A stretch of 64,000 nt of DNA from Pseudomonas sp. SID14000 (lineage in GTDB: Bacteria > Pseudomonadota > Gammaproteobacteria > Pseudomonadales > Pseudomonadaceae), in NCBI RefSeq assembly GCF_002165135.1, contig NZ_NFZQ01000009.1:1-64000 (forward strand). The letters are read 5' to 3'. Below, piece after piece: positions 9,031 to 16,404 of the stretch (the first letter of the stretch is position 1; each line of letters opens with the position of its first letter). Both the position numbers and the translations under genes were made by a program. Below the pieces are notes generated by a model. It had not been told where the DNA came from. It saw nothing but the letters and a program-made list of their open reading frames with translations, and did no database searches.

Positions 9031-9825
9031 ATGTTTGCTGCCAGCAATATCCATTCGCTGCTTGCCCGTCTTTTGCCCGAACGGGTCATTGCCCCACCGG
9101 CTGCTGTCGGGAGGCGACAGCGACTGTTTGTAGGGATAGGGATGCCCAGCCAGCGTTCGCTACTGGTCAGCCGCCTGGACGAGGCCAGTGACTTGCAGGC
9201 GGTGTATGTCGACCTGCGCCAGCAGGCCTTGCAAGGCAACGTGGCGGCGCTCAACGACCTTGGCTGGATCTGGCTCAACGGCAAGTACTGGCGTGCTGAC
9301 ACCGTGTTGGCCGGCCACCTGTTGCGCATGGCGGCCCTGCAGGGCAATGGCGCGGCGTGGTTCAACCTTGGGCAGCAACATTACTTCGGCAAAGGCGTCG
9401 AGCCCTCTTACGTGCAGGCGGCGGAGTGCTACCGGCAGGCTTTCGAGCGGGGCATGCTGCATGCCGCTGCCGCGCTGGGTGACCTGTACGAGGAAGAGGT
9501 GTGCGATGGCGGCGTGCAGTGGCAGGTCGACCTGGTGCAAGCCTACCAGTGGTTCCTGCGCGGGGCCGAGCGGGGCGAGGCACGCTGCCGTTTCGAGGTG
9601 GGTTACCGGTTGATGCACGGGCTGTACGTGGAGGCTGATCTCAAGGCCGCGCTGTACTGGCTGGAGCTGGCAGCAGCGGCGGGGGTGGTGCAGGCGGCCG
9701 AAGAGCTGGCTGTGCACTTCAGCAGCGGCGACGAGGTACGGTACCAGGAGTGGCGGGACCGGGCAGTGCAGATGGGCAGCACACTGGCCTTGACCATGAA
9801 GCTGGAAGACCAGATTCAGCGCTGA
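9031..9825 (+). CDS. Sel1-repeat (TPR-like) protein
   Basis: About 264 residues. Four to five Sel1-like helical repeats are visible (for example NLGQQHYFGKGVEPSYVQAA, ALGDLYEEE, then a repeat near YWLELAAAAG). Sel1 repeats form a right-handed superhelix used for protein-protein contacts. There is no signal peptide, so it is probably cytoplasmic. Three in-frame ATGs (9019, 9025, 9031) and a GTG (9007) compete. 9031 is chosen because AGGA sits five bases before it. It stands alone, bounded by a divergent regulator and a REP pair. The partner protein is unknown. Confidence 0.8.
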   Translation: MFAASNIHSLLARLLPERVIAPPAAVGRRQRLFVGIGMPSQRSLLVSRLDEASDLQAVYVDLRQQALQGNVAALNDLGWIWLNGKYWRADTVLAGHLLRMAALQGNGAAWFNLGQQHYFGKGVEPSYVQAAECYRQAFERGMLHAAAALGDLYEEEVCDGGVQWQVDLVQAYQWFLRGAERGEARCRFEVGYRLMHGLYVEADLKAALYWLELAAAAGVVQAAEELAVHFSSGDEVRYQEWRDRAVQMGSTLALTMKLEDQIQR

Positions 9826-9842
9826 ATGCTCTGTTGCCTGTC

Positions 9843-9940
9843 CGGGCCTCTTCGCGGGTAAACCCGCTCCCACAGGTACCGAGCATGGCTTGAATCCTAT
9901 GCCGCACCTGTGGGAGCGGGTTTACCCGCGAAGAGGCCGG
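9843..9940. repeat. REP pair, family I
   Basis: Arms GGCCTCTTCGCGGGTAAACC and its inverse, each joined to CTCCCACAGGT or ACCTGTGGGAG, flank a ~25-bp centre. It follows the Sel1 gene. Confidence 0.85.
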
Positions 9941-9992
9941 CACAGGCAGGCCAAAAGCCCCGGCATGAACAACAATTCATCCATCCCCCCGG

Positions 9993-10040
9993 TTGACGAC
10001 AGGGGGAGGCACAGGCGTATATTGATAGTTAGCAAACTAT
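9993..10040 (+). promoter_or_regulatory. Promoter and palindromic operator of the marR-FUSC operon
   Basis: A -35-like TTGACG (9993-9998) and -10-like TATATT (10018-10023) are separated by 19 bp, slightly long. Immediately downstream is a perfect inverted repeat ATAGTT-AGCA-AACTAT (10025-10040), 20 bp before the marR ATG. MarR proteins usually bind such short palindromes at or near the start site, so autorepression is likely. Confidence 0.6.
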
Positions 10041-10060
10041 GAATATCCTTGGTTCCTGTC

Positions 10061-10513
10061 ATGTCCCTTGATCTCCTGCGCCTGCAAGTCAGCAGTGGCA
10101 TGGTGGTTGCCGCCCGCCATTGGCGGCGCATCTGCCATAGCGCCCTGACTGGTTACGGCATTTCCGAGGCCTGCGCTACGCCGTTGCTGATGATCGTGCG
10201 CCTGGGAGACGGTGTGCATCAGGTGGCAGTGGCTCAGGCCTCCGGCCTGGAAAGCCCGTCGCTGGTGCGCCTGCTTGACCAACTGTGCAAGGCTGGCCTG
10301 GTATGCCGCAGCGAGGACCCGCTGGACCGCCGCGCCAAGGCCCTGAGCCTGACCGCCGAAGGCCGCACCCTGGCCGAATCCATCGAAGCCGAACTGGTGC
10401 GCCTGCGCCGCGAAGTGCTGCACGGTATTGCTCAGGCCGACCTGGAAGCCGCCTTGCGCGTGCTGCGTGCCTTCGAGGCTGCCGGCCTGGGCAACACAGG
10501 CGGGGCGGCATGA
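10061..10513 (+). CDS. MarR-family transcriptional regulator
   Basis: 150 residues. The winged helix spans roughly 50-105, with the recognition region QASGLESPSLVRLLDQL and the typical wing SEDPLDRRAKALSLTAEG. MarR proteins are dimeric repressors released by small phenolic or lipophilic ligands. The ATG has no strong ribosome-binding site, which fits low expression. A TTG at 10049 is an unlikely alternative. Its stop overlaps the next ATG by ATGA, so it heads the five-gene efflux operon and most likely controls it through the palindrome at 10025-10040. Confidence 0.9.
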   Translation: MSLDLLRLQVSSGMVVAARHWRRICHSALTGYGISEACATPLLMIVRLGDGVHQVAVAQASGLESPSLVRLLDQLCKAGLVCRSEDPLDRRAKALSLTAEGRTLAESIEAELVRLRREVLHGIAQADLEAALRVLRAFEAAGLGNTGGAA

Positions 10514-12597
10514 ACGGTTTCTTCAGCTCTGTACCCCCGGCCCGCGACTGGTTCTATGGCGTGCGTACCTTTGCTGCCTCCATGATTGCCCTGTACATCG
10601 CCCTGCTCATGCAGTTGCCGCGCCCCTATTGGGCCATGGCTACGGTGTACATTGTCTCCAGCCCGTTCCTCGGCCCCACCAGCTCCAAGGCCCTGTACCG
10701 TGCCGTGGGCACACTGCTCGGCACTGGCGGGGCGGTTTTCCTGGTACCACCGCTGGTGCAGTCGCCGCTGCTGCTGAGCATCGCCATCGCCCTGTGGACC
10801 GGCACCCTGCTGTTCCTTTCGCTGAACCTGCGCACCGCCAACAACTACGTGCTGATGCTGGCCGGCTACACCCTGCCGATGATTGCCCTGGCTGTGGTCG
10901 ACAACCCGCTGACAGTGTTTGACGTGGCGTCTTCCCGCGCCCAGGAAATCTGTCTGGGGATCGTCTGCGCGGCGGTGGTCGGGGCGGTCTTCTGGCCACG
11001 CCGGCTGGCGCCGGTTGTAGTCGGGGCCACCGGTAGCTGGTTCACCGAGGCGATCCGCTACAGCGACACCTACCTGACCCGTGATGTCAGCGCCGACAAA
11101 GTCGGCGGCATGCGCGGGGCGATGGTTGCCACCTTCAACTCGCTGGAGTTGATGATCGGCCAGCTCAGCCATGAAGGTGCTGGTCCGCACACCCTGAAGA
11201 ATGCCCGCGAGTTGCGCGGGCGCATGATCCACCTGCTGCCGGTGATCGATGCGCTCGATGACGCACTGGTGGCGTTGGAAGGCCGCGCCCCGGCCCAGTT
11301 CGCCCAGCTTCAACCCGTGCTTGAAGCCGCTCGCGAATGGCTCAAGGGCACTGCTGACAGCGCATCGGTAGCACGCTGGACCACGCTGCACGAGCAGATA
11401 GAGCGCCTGCAGCCTGGCGCCGCCGCGCTTGATCAGCGCGCCGAACTGCTGCTGTCCAACGCTCTGTATCGCCTGACCGAATGGGCCGACCTGTGGCAGG
11501 ACTGCTGCAGCCTGCAACACGCCCTGCGCAGCGACGACGCCAAACCCTGGCGCGCGGTGTACCGCCACTGGCGGCTGGGCCGCCTGACGGCGTTCTTCGA
11601 CCGTGGCCTGATGCTGTATTCGGTGGCCTCCACAGTGCTGGCGATCGTTGTCGCCTGCGGCCTGTGGATCGGCCTTGGCTGGAACGACGGCGCCAGCGCA
11701 GTGATCCTCGCCGCCGTGTCCTGCAGCTTCTTCGCCGCCATGGACGACCCGGCGCCGCAGATTTACAGGTTCTTCTTCTGGACGCTGATGTCGGTCATTT
11801 TCTCCAGCCTGTACCTGTTCCTGGTGCTGCCCAACCTGCACGACTTCCCGATGCTGGTGCTGGCCTTCGCCGTGCCGTTCATCTGTGTCGGCACCCTGAC
11901 CGTGCAACCACGCTTCTACCTGGGCACCTTGCTGACCATCGTTAACACTTCGACCTTCATCAGCATCCAGGGCGCCTACGACGCCGACTTCTTCACCTTC
12001 CTCAACTCCAATCTGGCCGGGCCCGTGGGGTTGCTGTTCGCGTTCATCTGGACCCTGGTGATGCGCCCGTTTGGCGTGGAGCTAGCGGCCAAGCGCATGA
12101 CCCGCTTCGCCTGGCGCGACATCGTCGAAATGACCGAGCCGGCCACCCTGGCCGAGCACCGCCAGGTTGGCGTGCAGATGCTCGACCGCCTGATGCAGCA
12201 CCTGCCGCGCCTGTCACAAACCGGCCAGGATAGCGGCGTGGCACTGCGTGACCTGCGCGTGGGGCTGAACCTGCTCGACCTGCTGGCCTATATGCCGCGT
12301 GCCGGCCAGCAGGCGCGCGAGCGCCTGAGCACGGTGATCGCGGAAGTCGGCGCGCACTACGCCGCTTGCCTGCGCGCCGGCGAGCGCCTGCACGCACCGG
12401 CCGCGCTGCTGCGTAACATGGAGCGCGCGCGGCTGGCGCTGAACCTGGATGAACTGTACGAGCGCGGCGATGCCCGCACCCACCTGCTGCATGCCCTGAG
12501 CGGTCTGCGCCTGGCCCTGCTGCCGGGCGTGGAGGTGATGCTCGAGCCAGCCGAACAACCGCAACTGCCCCCCGGCCTCGACGGAGCGCCTCTGTGA
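10510..12597 (+). CDS. FUSC-family inner-membrane efflux pump (AaeB-like)
   Basis: A 695-residue protein with two hydrophobic blocks (about residues 15-170 and 360-510), each followed by a soluble helical region, the duplicated fusaric-acid-resistance architecture. The ATG lies inside the marR stop (ATGA) and its own stop overlaps the DUF1656 start (GTGA). In E. coli AaeB works with the adaptor AaeA and the small protein AaeX to expel aromatic carboxylic acids. The same trio occurs here in the order B-X-A, plus an outer-membrane channel, so a complete three-layer exporter is encoded. The substrate (aromatic acid, fusaric acid or similar) is inference. Confidence 0.9.
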   Translation: MNGFFSSVPPARDWFYGVRTFAASMIALYIALLMQLPRPYWAMATVYIVSSPFLGPTSSKALYRAVGTLLGTGGAVFLVPPLVQSPLLLSIAIALWTGTLLFLSLNLRTANNYVLMLAGYTLPMIALAVVDNPLTVFDVASSRAQEICLGIVCAAVVGAVFWPRRLAPVVVGATGSWFTEAIRYSDTYLTRDVSADKVGGMRGAMVATFNSLELMIGQLSHEGAGPHTLKNARELRGRMIHLLPVIDALDDALVALEGRAPAQFAQLQPVLEAAREWLKGTADSASVARWTTLHEQIERLQPGAAALDQRAELLLSNALYRLTEWADLWQDCCSLQHALRSDDAKPWRAVYRHWRLGRLTAFFDRGLMLYSVASTVLAIVVACGLWIGLGWNDGASAVILAAVSCSFFAAMDDPAPQIYRFFFWTLMSVIFSSLYLFLVLPNLHDFPMLVLAFAVPFICVGTLTVQPRFYLGTLLTIVNTSTFISIQGAYDADFFTFLNSNLAGPVGLLFAFIWTLVMRPFGVELAAKRMTRFAWRDIVEMTEPATLAEHRQVGVQMLDRLMQHLPRLSQTGQDSGVALRDLRVGLNLLDLLAYMPRAGQQARERLSTVIAEVGAHYAACLRAGERLHAPAALLRNMERARLALNLDELYERGDARTHLLHALSGLRLALLPGVEVMLEPAEQPQLPPGLDGAPL

Positions 12598-12806
12598 TTG
12601 GTGAACTGGATATCAGCGGGGTATTCCTGCCCACGCTGCTGGTGATGATGTTTGGCACCTACCTGCTGTTCCTCGGGGTACATGCGGTGCTTGTGCGCCT
12701 GCATTTCTACCGCCTGGTCTGGCACCGGTCGTTGTTCAACGTTGCCCTGTATGCCGTGCTGCTTGGCGCGGTGGACCACTTTTGCCGAAACCTGATGCTG
12801 CCATGA
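12594..12806 (+). CDS. DUF1656 (AaeX-like) small membrane protein
   Basis: 70 residues starting at a GTG that overlaps the FUSC stop. Two hydrophobic segments are visible (around LPTLLVMMFGTYLLFLGVHA and FNVALYAVLLGAV), linked by the basic stretch RLHFYRLVWHR. DUF1656 proteins almost always accompany FUSC pumps and HlyD adaptors, and their exact role is not settled. Its stop overlaps the adaptor ATG by ATGA, which supports translational coupling. Confidence 0.9.
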   Translation: MIGELDISGVFLPTLLVMMFGTYLLFLGVHAVLVRLHFYRLVWHRSLFNVALYAVLLGAVDHFCRNLMLP

Positions 12807-13678
12807 AAAAACCTTTGCTGACCTTGGGCCGTGTGGTCCTGACCTTGCTGGTAGTGACCTTCGCCGCCGTGCTCGTGTGGCAAATGGTGGTGTACTACAT
12901 GTTCGCCCCCTGGACCCGCGACGGTCACATCCGCGCCGACGTGATCCAGATTGCCCCGGACGTGTCCGGGCTGATCCAGAAGGTCGAGGTGCATGACAAC
13001 CAGACCGTCAAGCGCGGCGATGTGCTGTTCACCATCGACCAGGACCGCTTCACCCTGGCCCTGCGCCAGGCCAAGGCGACCCTTGGTGAGCGCCAGGAAA
13101 CCCTGGCCCAGGCCTCCCGCGAAGCGCAGCGCAACCGCAAGCTGGGCAACCTGGTGGCTGCCGAACAGCTGGAAGAAAGCCAGTCCCGCGAGGCTCGTGC
13201 CCGTTCCGCCGTCAGCGAAGCGCAGGTGGCCGTCGATACCGCCCAGCTCAACCTCGACCGCTCGGTGGTGCGCAGCCCGGTGGACGGTTACCTGAACGAC
13301 CGTGCACCGCGTAATCACGAATTCGTCACCGCAGGCCGCCCGGTGCTGTCGGTGGTCGACAGCGCCTCGTACCACGTTGATGGCTATTTCGAGGAAACCA
13401 AGCTGGGCGGTATTCACATTGGCGATGCCGTGGACATTCGCGTCATGGGCGACAACACCCGCCTACGTGGCCATGTGCAAAGCTTTGCCGCCGGCATCGA
13501 AGACCGTGACCGCAGCAGCGGCGCCAACTTGCTGCCCAACGTCAACCCTGCGTTCAGCTGGGTGCGCCTGGCCCAGCGTATTCCGGTGCGCATCGCCTTT
13601 GACGAAGTGCCGCAAGACTTCCGCATGATCGCCGGGCGAACCGCCACGGTGTCGATCATCGAGGGCCAGCGCCCATGA
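12803..13678 (+). CDS. HlyD-family periplasmic adaptor of the FUSC pump
   Basis: 291 residues. One N-terminal membrane anchor (about 8-30) is followed by a lipoyl-like half (DVSGLIQKVEVHDNQTVKRG), a short coiled-coil hairpin rich in Gln/Arg/Glu, the second lipoyl half (VRSPVDGYLNDR) and a beta-barrel domain. This is the AaeA/EmrA pattern. It bridges the FUSC pump and the outer-membrane channel in the periplasm. Both ends overlap the neighbouring genes by ATGA, so its dosage is coupled to theirs. Confidence 0.92.
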   Translation: MKKPLLTLGRVVLTLLVVTFAAVLVWQMVVYYMFAPWTRDGHIRADVIQIAPDVSGLIQKVEVHDNQTVKRGDVLFTIDQDRFTLALRQAKATLGERQETLAQASREAQRNRKLGNLVAAEQLEESQSREARARSAVSEAQVAVDTAQLNLDRSVVRSPVDGYLNDRAPRNHEFVTAGRPVLSVVDSASYHVDGYFEETKLGGIHIGDAVDIRVMGDNTRLRGHVQSFAAGIEDRDRSSGANLLPNVNPAFSWVRLAQRIPVRIAFDEVPQDFRMIAGRTATVSIIEGQRP

Positions 13679-15093
13679 AGCAGCTGATCCTGGCCGGGCT
13701 GTGCCTGTCGTTGGGGGCCTGCATGATGGTTGGCCCCGACTATGAAGTGCCGAAGGACGCGGCGGTGCAACGCGGCGACCTCAACGGCCCGCTGCGCCAG
13801 GATGCCGACAGCGTGGTATCGGCACCGGTGCCCGAGGACTGGTGGCAGTTGTACCAGGATCAACGGCTGAACGAGCTGGTGCGCCAGGCCTTGAGTGCCA
13901 ACACCGAACTGCGCGTGGCTGCCGCCAATATTGCCAAGGCACGCGCCCAGGTCGAAGTGGCTGAGTCGCAGGGTGGCTTCAATGGCGGCGTCAAACTTGG
14001 CGCCCAGCGCCTGCAGGAGTCGGGTGAGGCCTTCCTGCTGCCGGAGAAAGTGCCGGTGGCCAATATCGGCGAGGCCATCATCAGTGCCTCGTACCAGTTT
14101 GACCTGTGGGGCACCTTCAAGCGTGGCACCGAGGCGGCAAAGGCCAATGCCGATGCAGTGCAGGCTGCCGCCGACACCGCCCGCATCACTTTGGTGGCGG
14201 ATGTGGTCAAGGCCTACACCCAGGTGTGCTCGGCCAACGAGGAGTACCACATTGCCCGCGAGTCGCTCGACCTGCAGGAGCAGAGCGTGAAGCTTAACCA
14301 GCGCCTGCGCGATGCCGGACGCGGTGATGAAACCCAGGTTACCCGCTCGCAGACCCAGTTCAAATCCTTGCGCGCCGAACTGCCGCGCTTCAAGGCCGAG
14401 CGCGAGACCGGCATGTATACCCTGGCGGCGCTGTTGGCCAAGCCGGTTGACCAGCTACCTGCAGGCACCGCCGATTGTGCCGAGCTGCCGCACCTGAATC
14501 AGCTGGTCCCGGTGGGCGATGGCGCCGCGCTGCTCAAGCGCCGGCCCGACGTGCGCCAGGCCGAACGCCAGCTGGCCGCAGCGACTGCCTCCATTGGCGT
14601 AGCTACTGGAGCGCTGTACCCAGACATCAGCATCGGCGCCCAGGTTGGCACCATTGGTATCCTGGAAAACCTGGGTGAGCCGTCGACCAACCGTTGGGGG
14701 TTCGGCCCGCAGATAAGCTGGACCATCCCCACCAACGGCACCCGCGCCCGCATTCGCATGGCCGAAGCCTCGGCCCAGGCAGCCCTGGCAAATTTCGACG
14801 GTGTGGTGCTGAACGCCATTCGCGAGACCCAGACCCGACTGGCGCAATACAGCGCTCTGCTGGACCGCCGCGATGCGCTGGCCGAGGCGGAGAAGTCGGC
14901 CAAGGAAGCGGCAGACCAGACGCACCGGTATTACCAGGCTGGGCGTGAATCGTTCCTGGCGGATTTGCAGGCGACGCGGACCTATACCGACATGCGTGCG
15001 CAGTTGGCGGCGGCCAATAGCCAGGTGGCGTTGGGGCAGATTGGGGTATTCCTGGCGTTAGGTGGTGGCTGGAAGACCACGGCTAGGCCCTGA
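13675..15093 (+). CDS. NodT-type outer-membrane efflux lipoprotein
   Basis: 472 residues with a lipoprotein signal: a hydrophobic run ending LGAC, so lipidation at Cys16 is predicted. The mature part opens MMVGPDYEVP, typical of OprM/NodT channels. It carries the duplicated OEP domain with long helices (around LVRQALSANTELRVAAANI and RRPDVRQAERQLAAA). It forms the TolC-like trimeric exit duct for the FUSC/HlyD pump. It is the last gene of the operon, and the A/T-rich Rhs island begins directly after it. Confidence 0.93.
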   Translation: MKQLILAGLCLSLGACMMVGPDYEVPKDAAVQRGDLNGPLRQDADSVVSAPVPEDWWQLYQDQRLNELVRQALSANTELRVAAANIAKARAQVEVAESQGGFNGGVKLGAQRLQESGEAFLLPEKVPVANIGEAIISASYQFDLWGTFKRGTEAAKANADAVQAAADTARITLVADVVKAYTQVCSANEEYHIARESLDLQEQSVKLNQRLRDAGRGDETQVTRSQTQFKSLRAELPRFKAERETGMYTLAALLAKPVDQLPAGTADCAELPHLNQLVPVGDGAALLKRRPDVRQAERQLAAATASIGVATGALYPDISIGAQVGTIGILENLGEPSTNRWGFGPQISWTIPTNGTRARIRMAEASAQAALANFDGVVLNAIRETQTRLAQYSALLDRRDALAEAEKSAKEAADQTHRYYQAGRESFLADLQATRTYTDMRAQLAAANSQVALGQIGVFLALGGGWKTTARP

Positions 15094-15180
15094 TTCCGAG
15101 ACTCTGGAGAAACTTTCGCTATTGCGCGACCAAAACGATGACTTTGCATACGGAGCGCTCAGCAATAGTGCCGGTAGTTG

Positions 15181-15285
15181 ATGAACCTATCAAAAATGAC
15201 AGTAGTTCAGCCGGGCGTTATTCTATACGCTGAGGTTGACAGCTCGTTGGGTAAGGACGGTGGACTTGTAATTTTATTAAAGTAA
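15181..15285 (+). CDS. Possible 34-residue small ORF or remnant in the Rhs island
   Basis: An open frame starting MNLSKMTVVQPGV and ending in VILLK, directly before the Rhs gene. A second short open stretch (15092-15178, another frame) precedes it. No ribosome-binding site is visible. It could be the remains of a longer Rhs or immunity gene, or chance. It is listed because the surrounding 200 bp is clearly A/T-richer than the operon before it. Confidence 0.2.
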   Translation: MNLSKMTVVQPGVILYAEVDSSLGKDGGLVILLK

Positions 15286-15300
15286 TTAATAGCATTTCCC

Positions 15301-16143
15301 ATGAATGTGAAGGGTATGGCAACTATTTCCGCTCGTCCAAACACATTTGCTTACCTTGCGTATGGTTACGGCTCGCCAAGGCTAGACTCACCCATTCTGC
15401 TTGGCTTTACTGGCGAACATCCGGATGTTCTCTCTGGGCTCTATCTGCTAGGAAACGGTTACCGGCCATACAGCCCGGTGTTGATGCGGTTCACCTGTCC
15501 GGATAGTTGGAGCCCATTTGGATTGGGTGGTTTGCATGCTTATGCCTATTGTGGTTGTGACCCCGTCAATCGGAAGGACCCCAGCGGACATACGTGGGCC
15601 GGTGTCAGCTTTCTTTTCAGGTTGTCGAAAGTGCGTAGGTCAAGCGGAGCGCGGACGCCAAGAGAATCGGTTCAACTGGATCAAGCCGATAGAATGTCTC
15701 CGGTCGGCTCTCTGGACGGCGCGTTGAACTATATAGGGCGTCACGGCTCAACTAATATCAACGCTGTGGGCTTGCTGCAAGGTTTGAATGCTAAATATCA
15801 GAACTCCGCCGGAGGTCTTAGTTCCGGCAAGGGTTTCTATGTTGCACTCACTGATTCTACAGCGAAAGATTTTGCTGGCATGGCTGCGGACTATGCACGC
15901 CAAGCCGAACCTGGAGGAAACGTGCAGCCAGAGGTTTACTCTGTGTTCGCTTACAATTTCAACGCGAAGGTACCCGGTAAAGACTACCGTTTCGGCACGA
16001 TGGGCGAGGGTGGGTTAGTGCCCAGGAAACTCGAAGAAATGGAATTGTTATTGTATGAACCAATGTATGAACAAGTGGTGATACGACGAGGGCAGCCAAA
16101 TCAGCGGCAAATGCTACCAAGAGCATCGGAAGCGCCGTTCTGA
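15301..16143 (+). CDS. Orphan Rhs-core protein with a possible ART-like C-terminal toxin tip
   Basis: 280 residues. Positions ~45-97 are the conserved Rhs-associated core (YLLGNGYRPYSPVLMRF, then SPFGLGGLHAYAYC and DPVNRKDPSGH), which normally marks the junction between a huge Rhs shell and its variable toxin. Here only ~40 residues precede it, so the shell is missing. The tip (~140-262) shows YIGRHGST (H148), GKGFYVAL (Y180) and YEQVVIR (E257), spaced like the H-Y-E triad of diphtheria-toxin-type ADP-ribosyltransferases. That assignment is inference. No signal peptide, no convincing start-site SD and no obvious immunity gene next door. Base composition is less GC-rich than in its neighbours, suggesting transfer. 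Confidence 0.7.
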   Translation: MNVKGMATISARPNTFAYLAYGYGSPRLDSPILLGFTGEHPDVLSGLYLLGNGYRPYSPVLMRFTCPDSWSPFGLGGLHAYAYCGCDPVNRKDPSGHTWAGVSFLFRLSKVRRSSGARTPRESVQLDQADRMSPVGSLDGALNYIGRHGSTNINAVGLLQGLNAKYQNSAGGLSSGKGFYVALTDSTAKDFAGMAADYARQAEPGGNVQPEVYSVFAYNFNAKVPGKDYRFGTMGEGGLVPRKLEEMELLLYEPMYEQVVIRRGQPNQRQMLPRASEAPF

Positions 16144-16404
16144 GTGCGCCATGGGTGGGAAGTGCTTAAAACTTGTGGTTCCAGAGCTAGAAGCCGCTGG
16201 CCTTAGTCCTTGTTTGAAAGCAAGGTTTTGCAAATAGCCTGTGAGAACCTGAGGCCGCTGTGCAGCCCATCGTCGGCAAGCCAACTCTCACAGGTACTGC
16301 GCCACGCTCAGGCCCGGTTGTCATCCCGCTTCCTCTAAATTTGTACCAAGATTTTTCATGAAATCCGCCCAGCGCCCTTGAAGGAAGAAAAGTGGAAGTG
16401 AACA
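16144..16404. other. Intergenic region after the Rhs gene
   Basis: No credible coding sequence on either strand. A degenerate, single-armed REP-like element lies at about 16252-16298 (CCGCTGTGCAGCCC, then AACTCTCACAGGTACT). It resembles the repeat after lapA. No immunity gene for the Rhs tip is seen. Confidence 0.5.
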
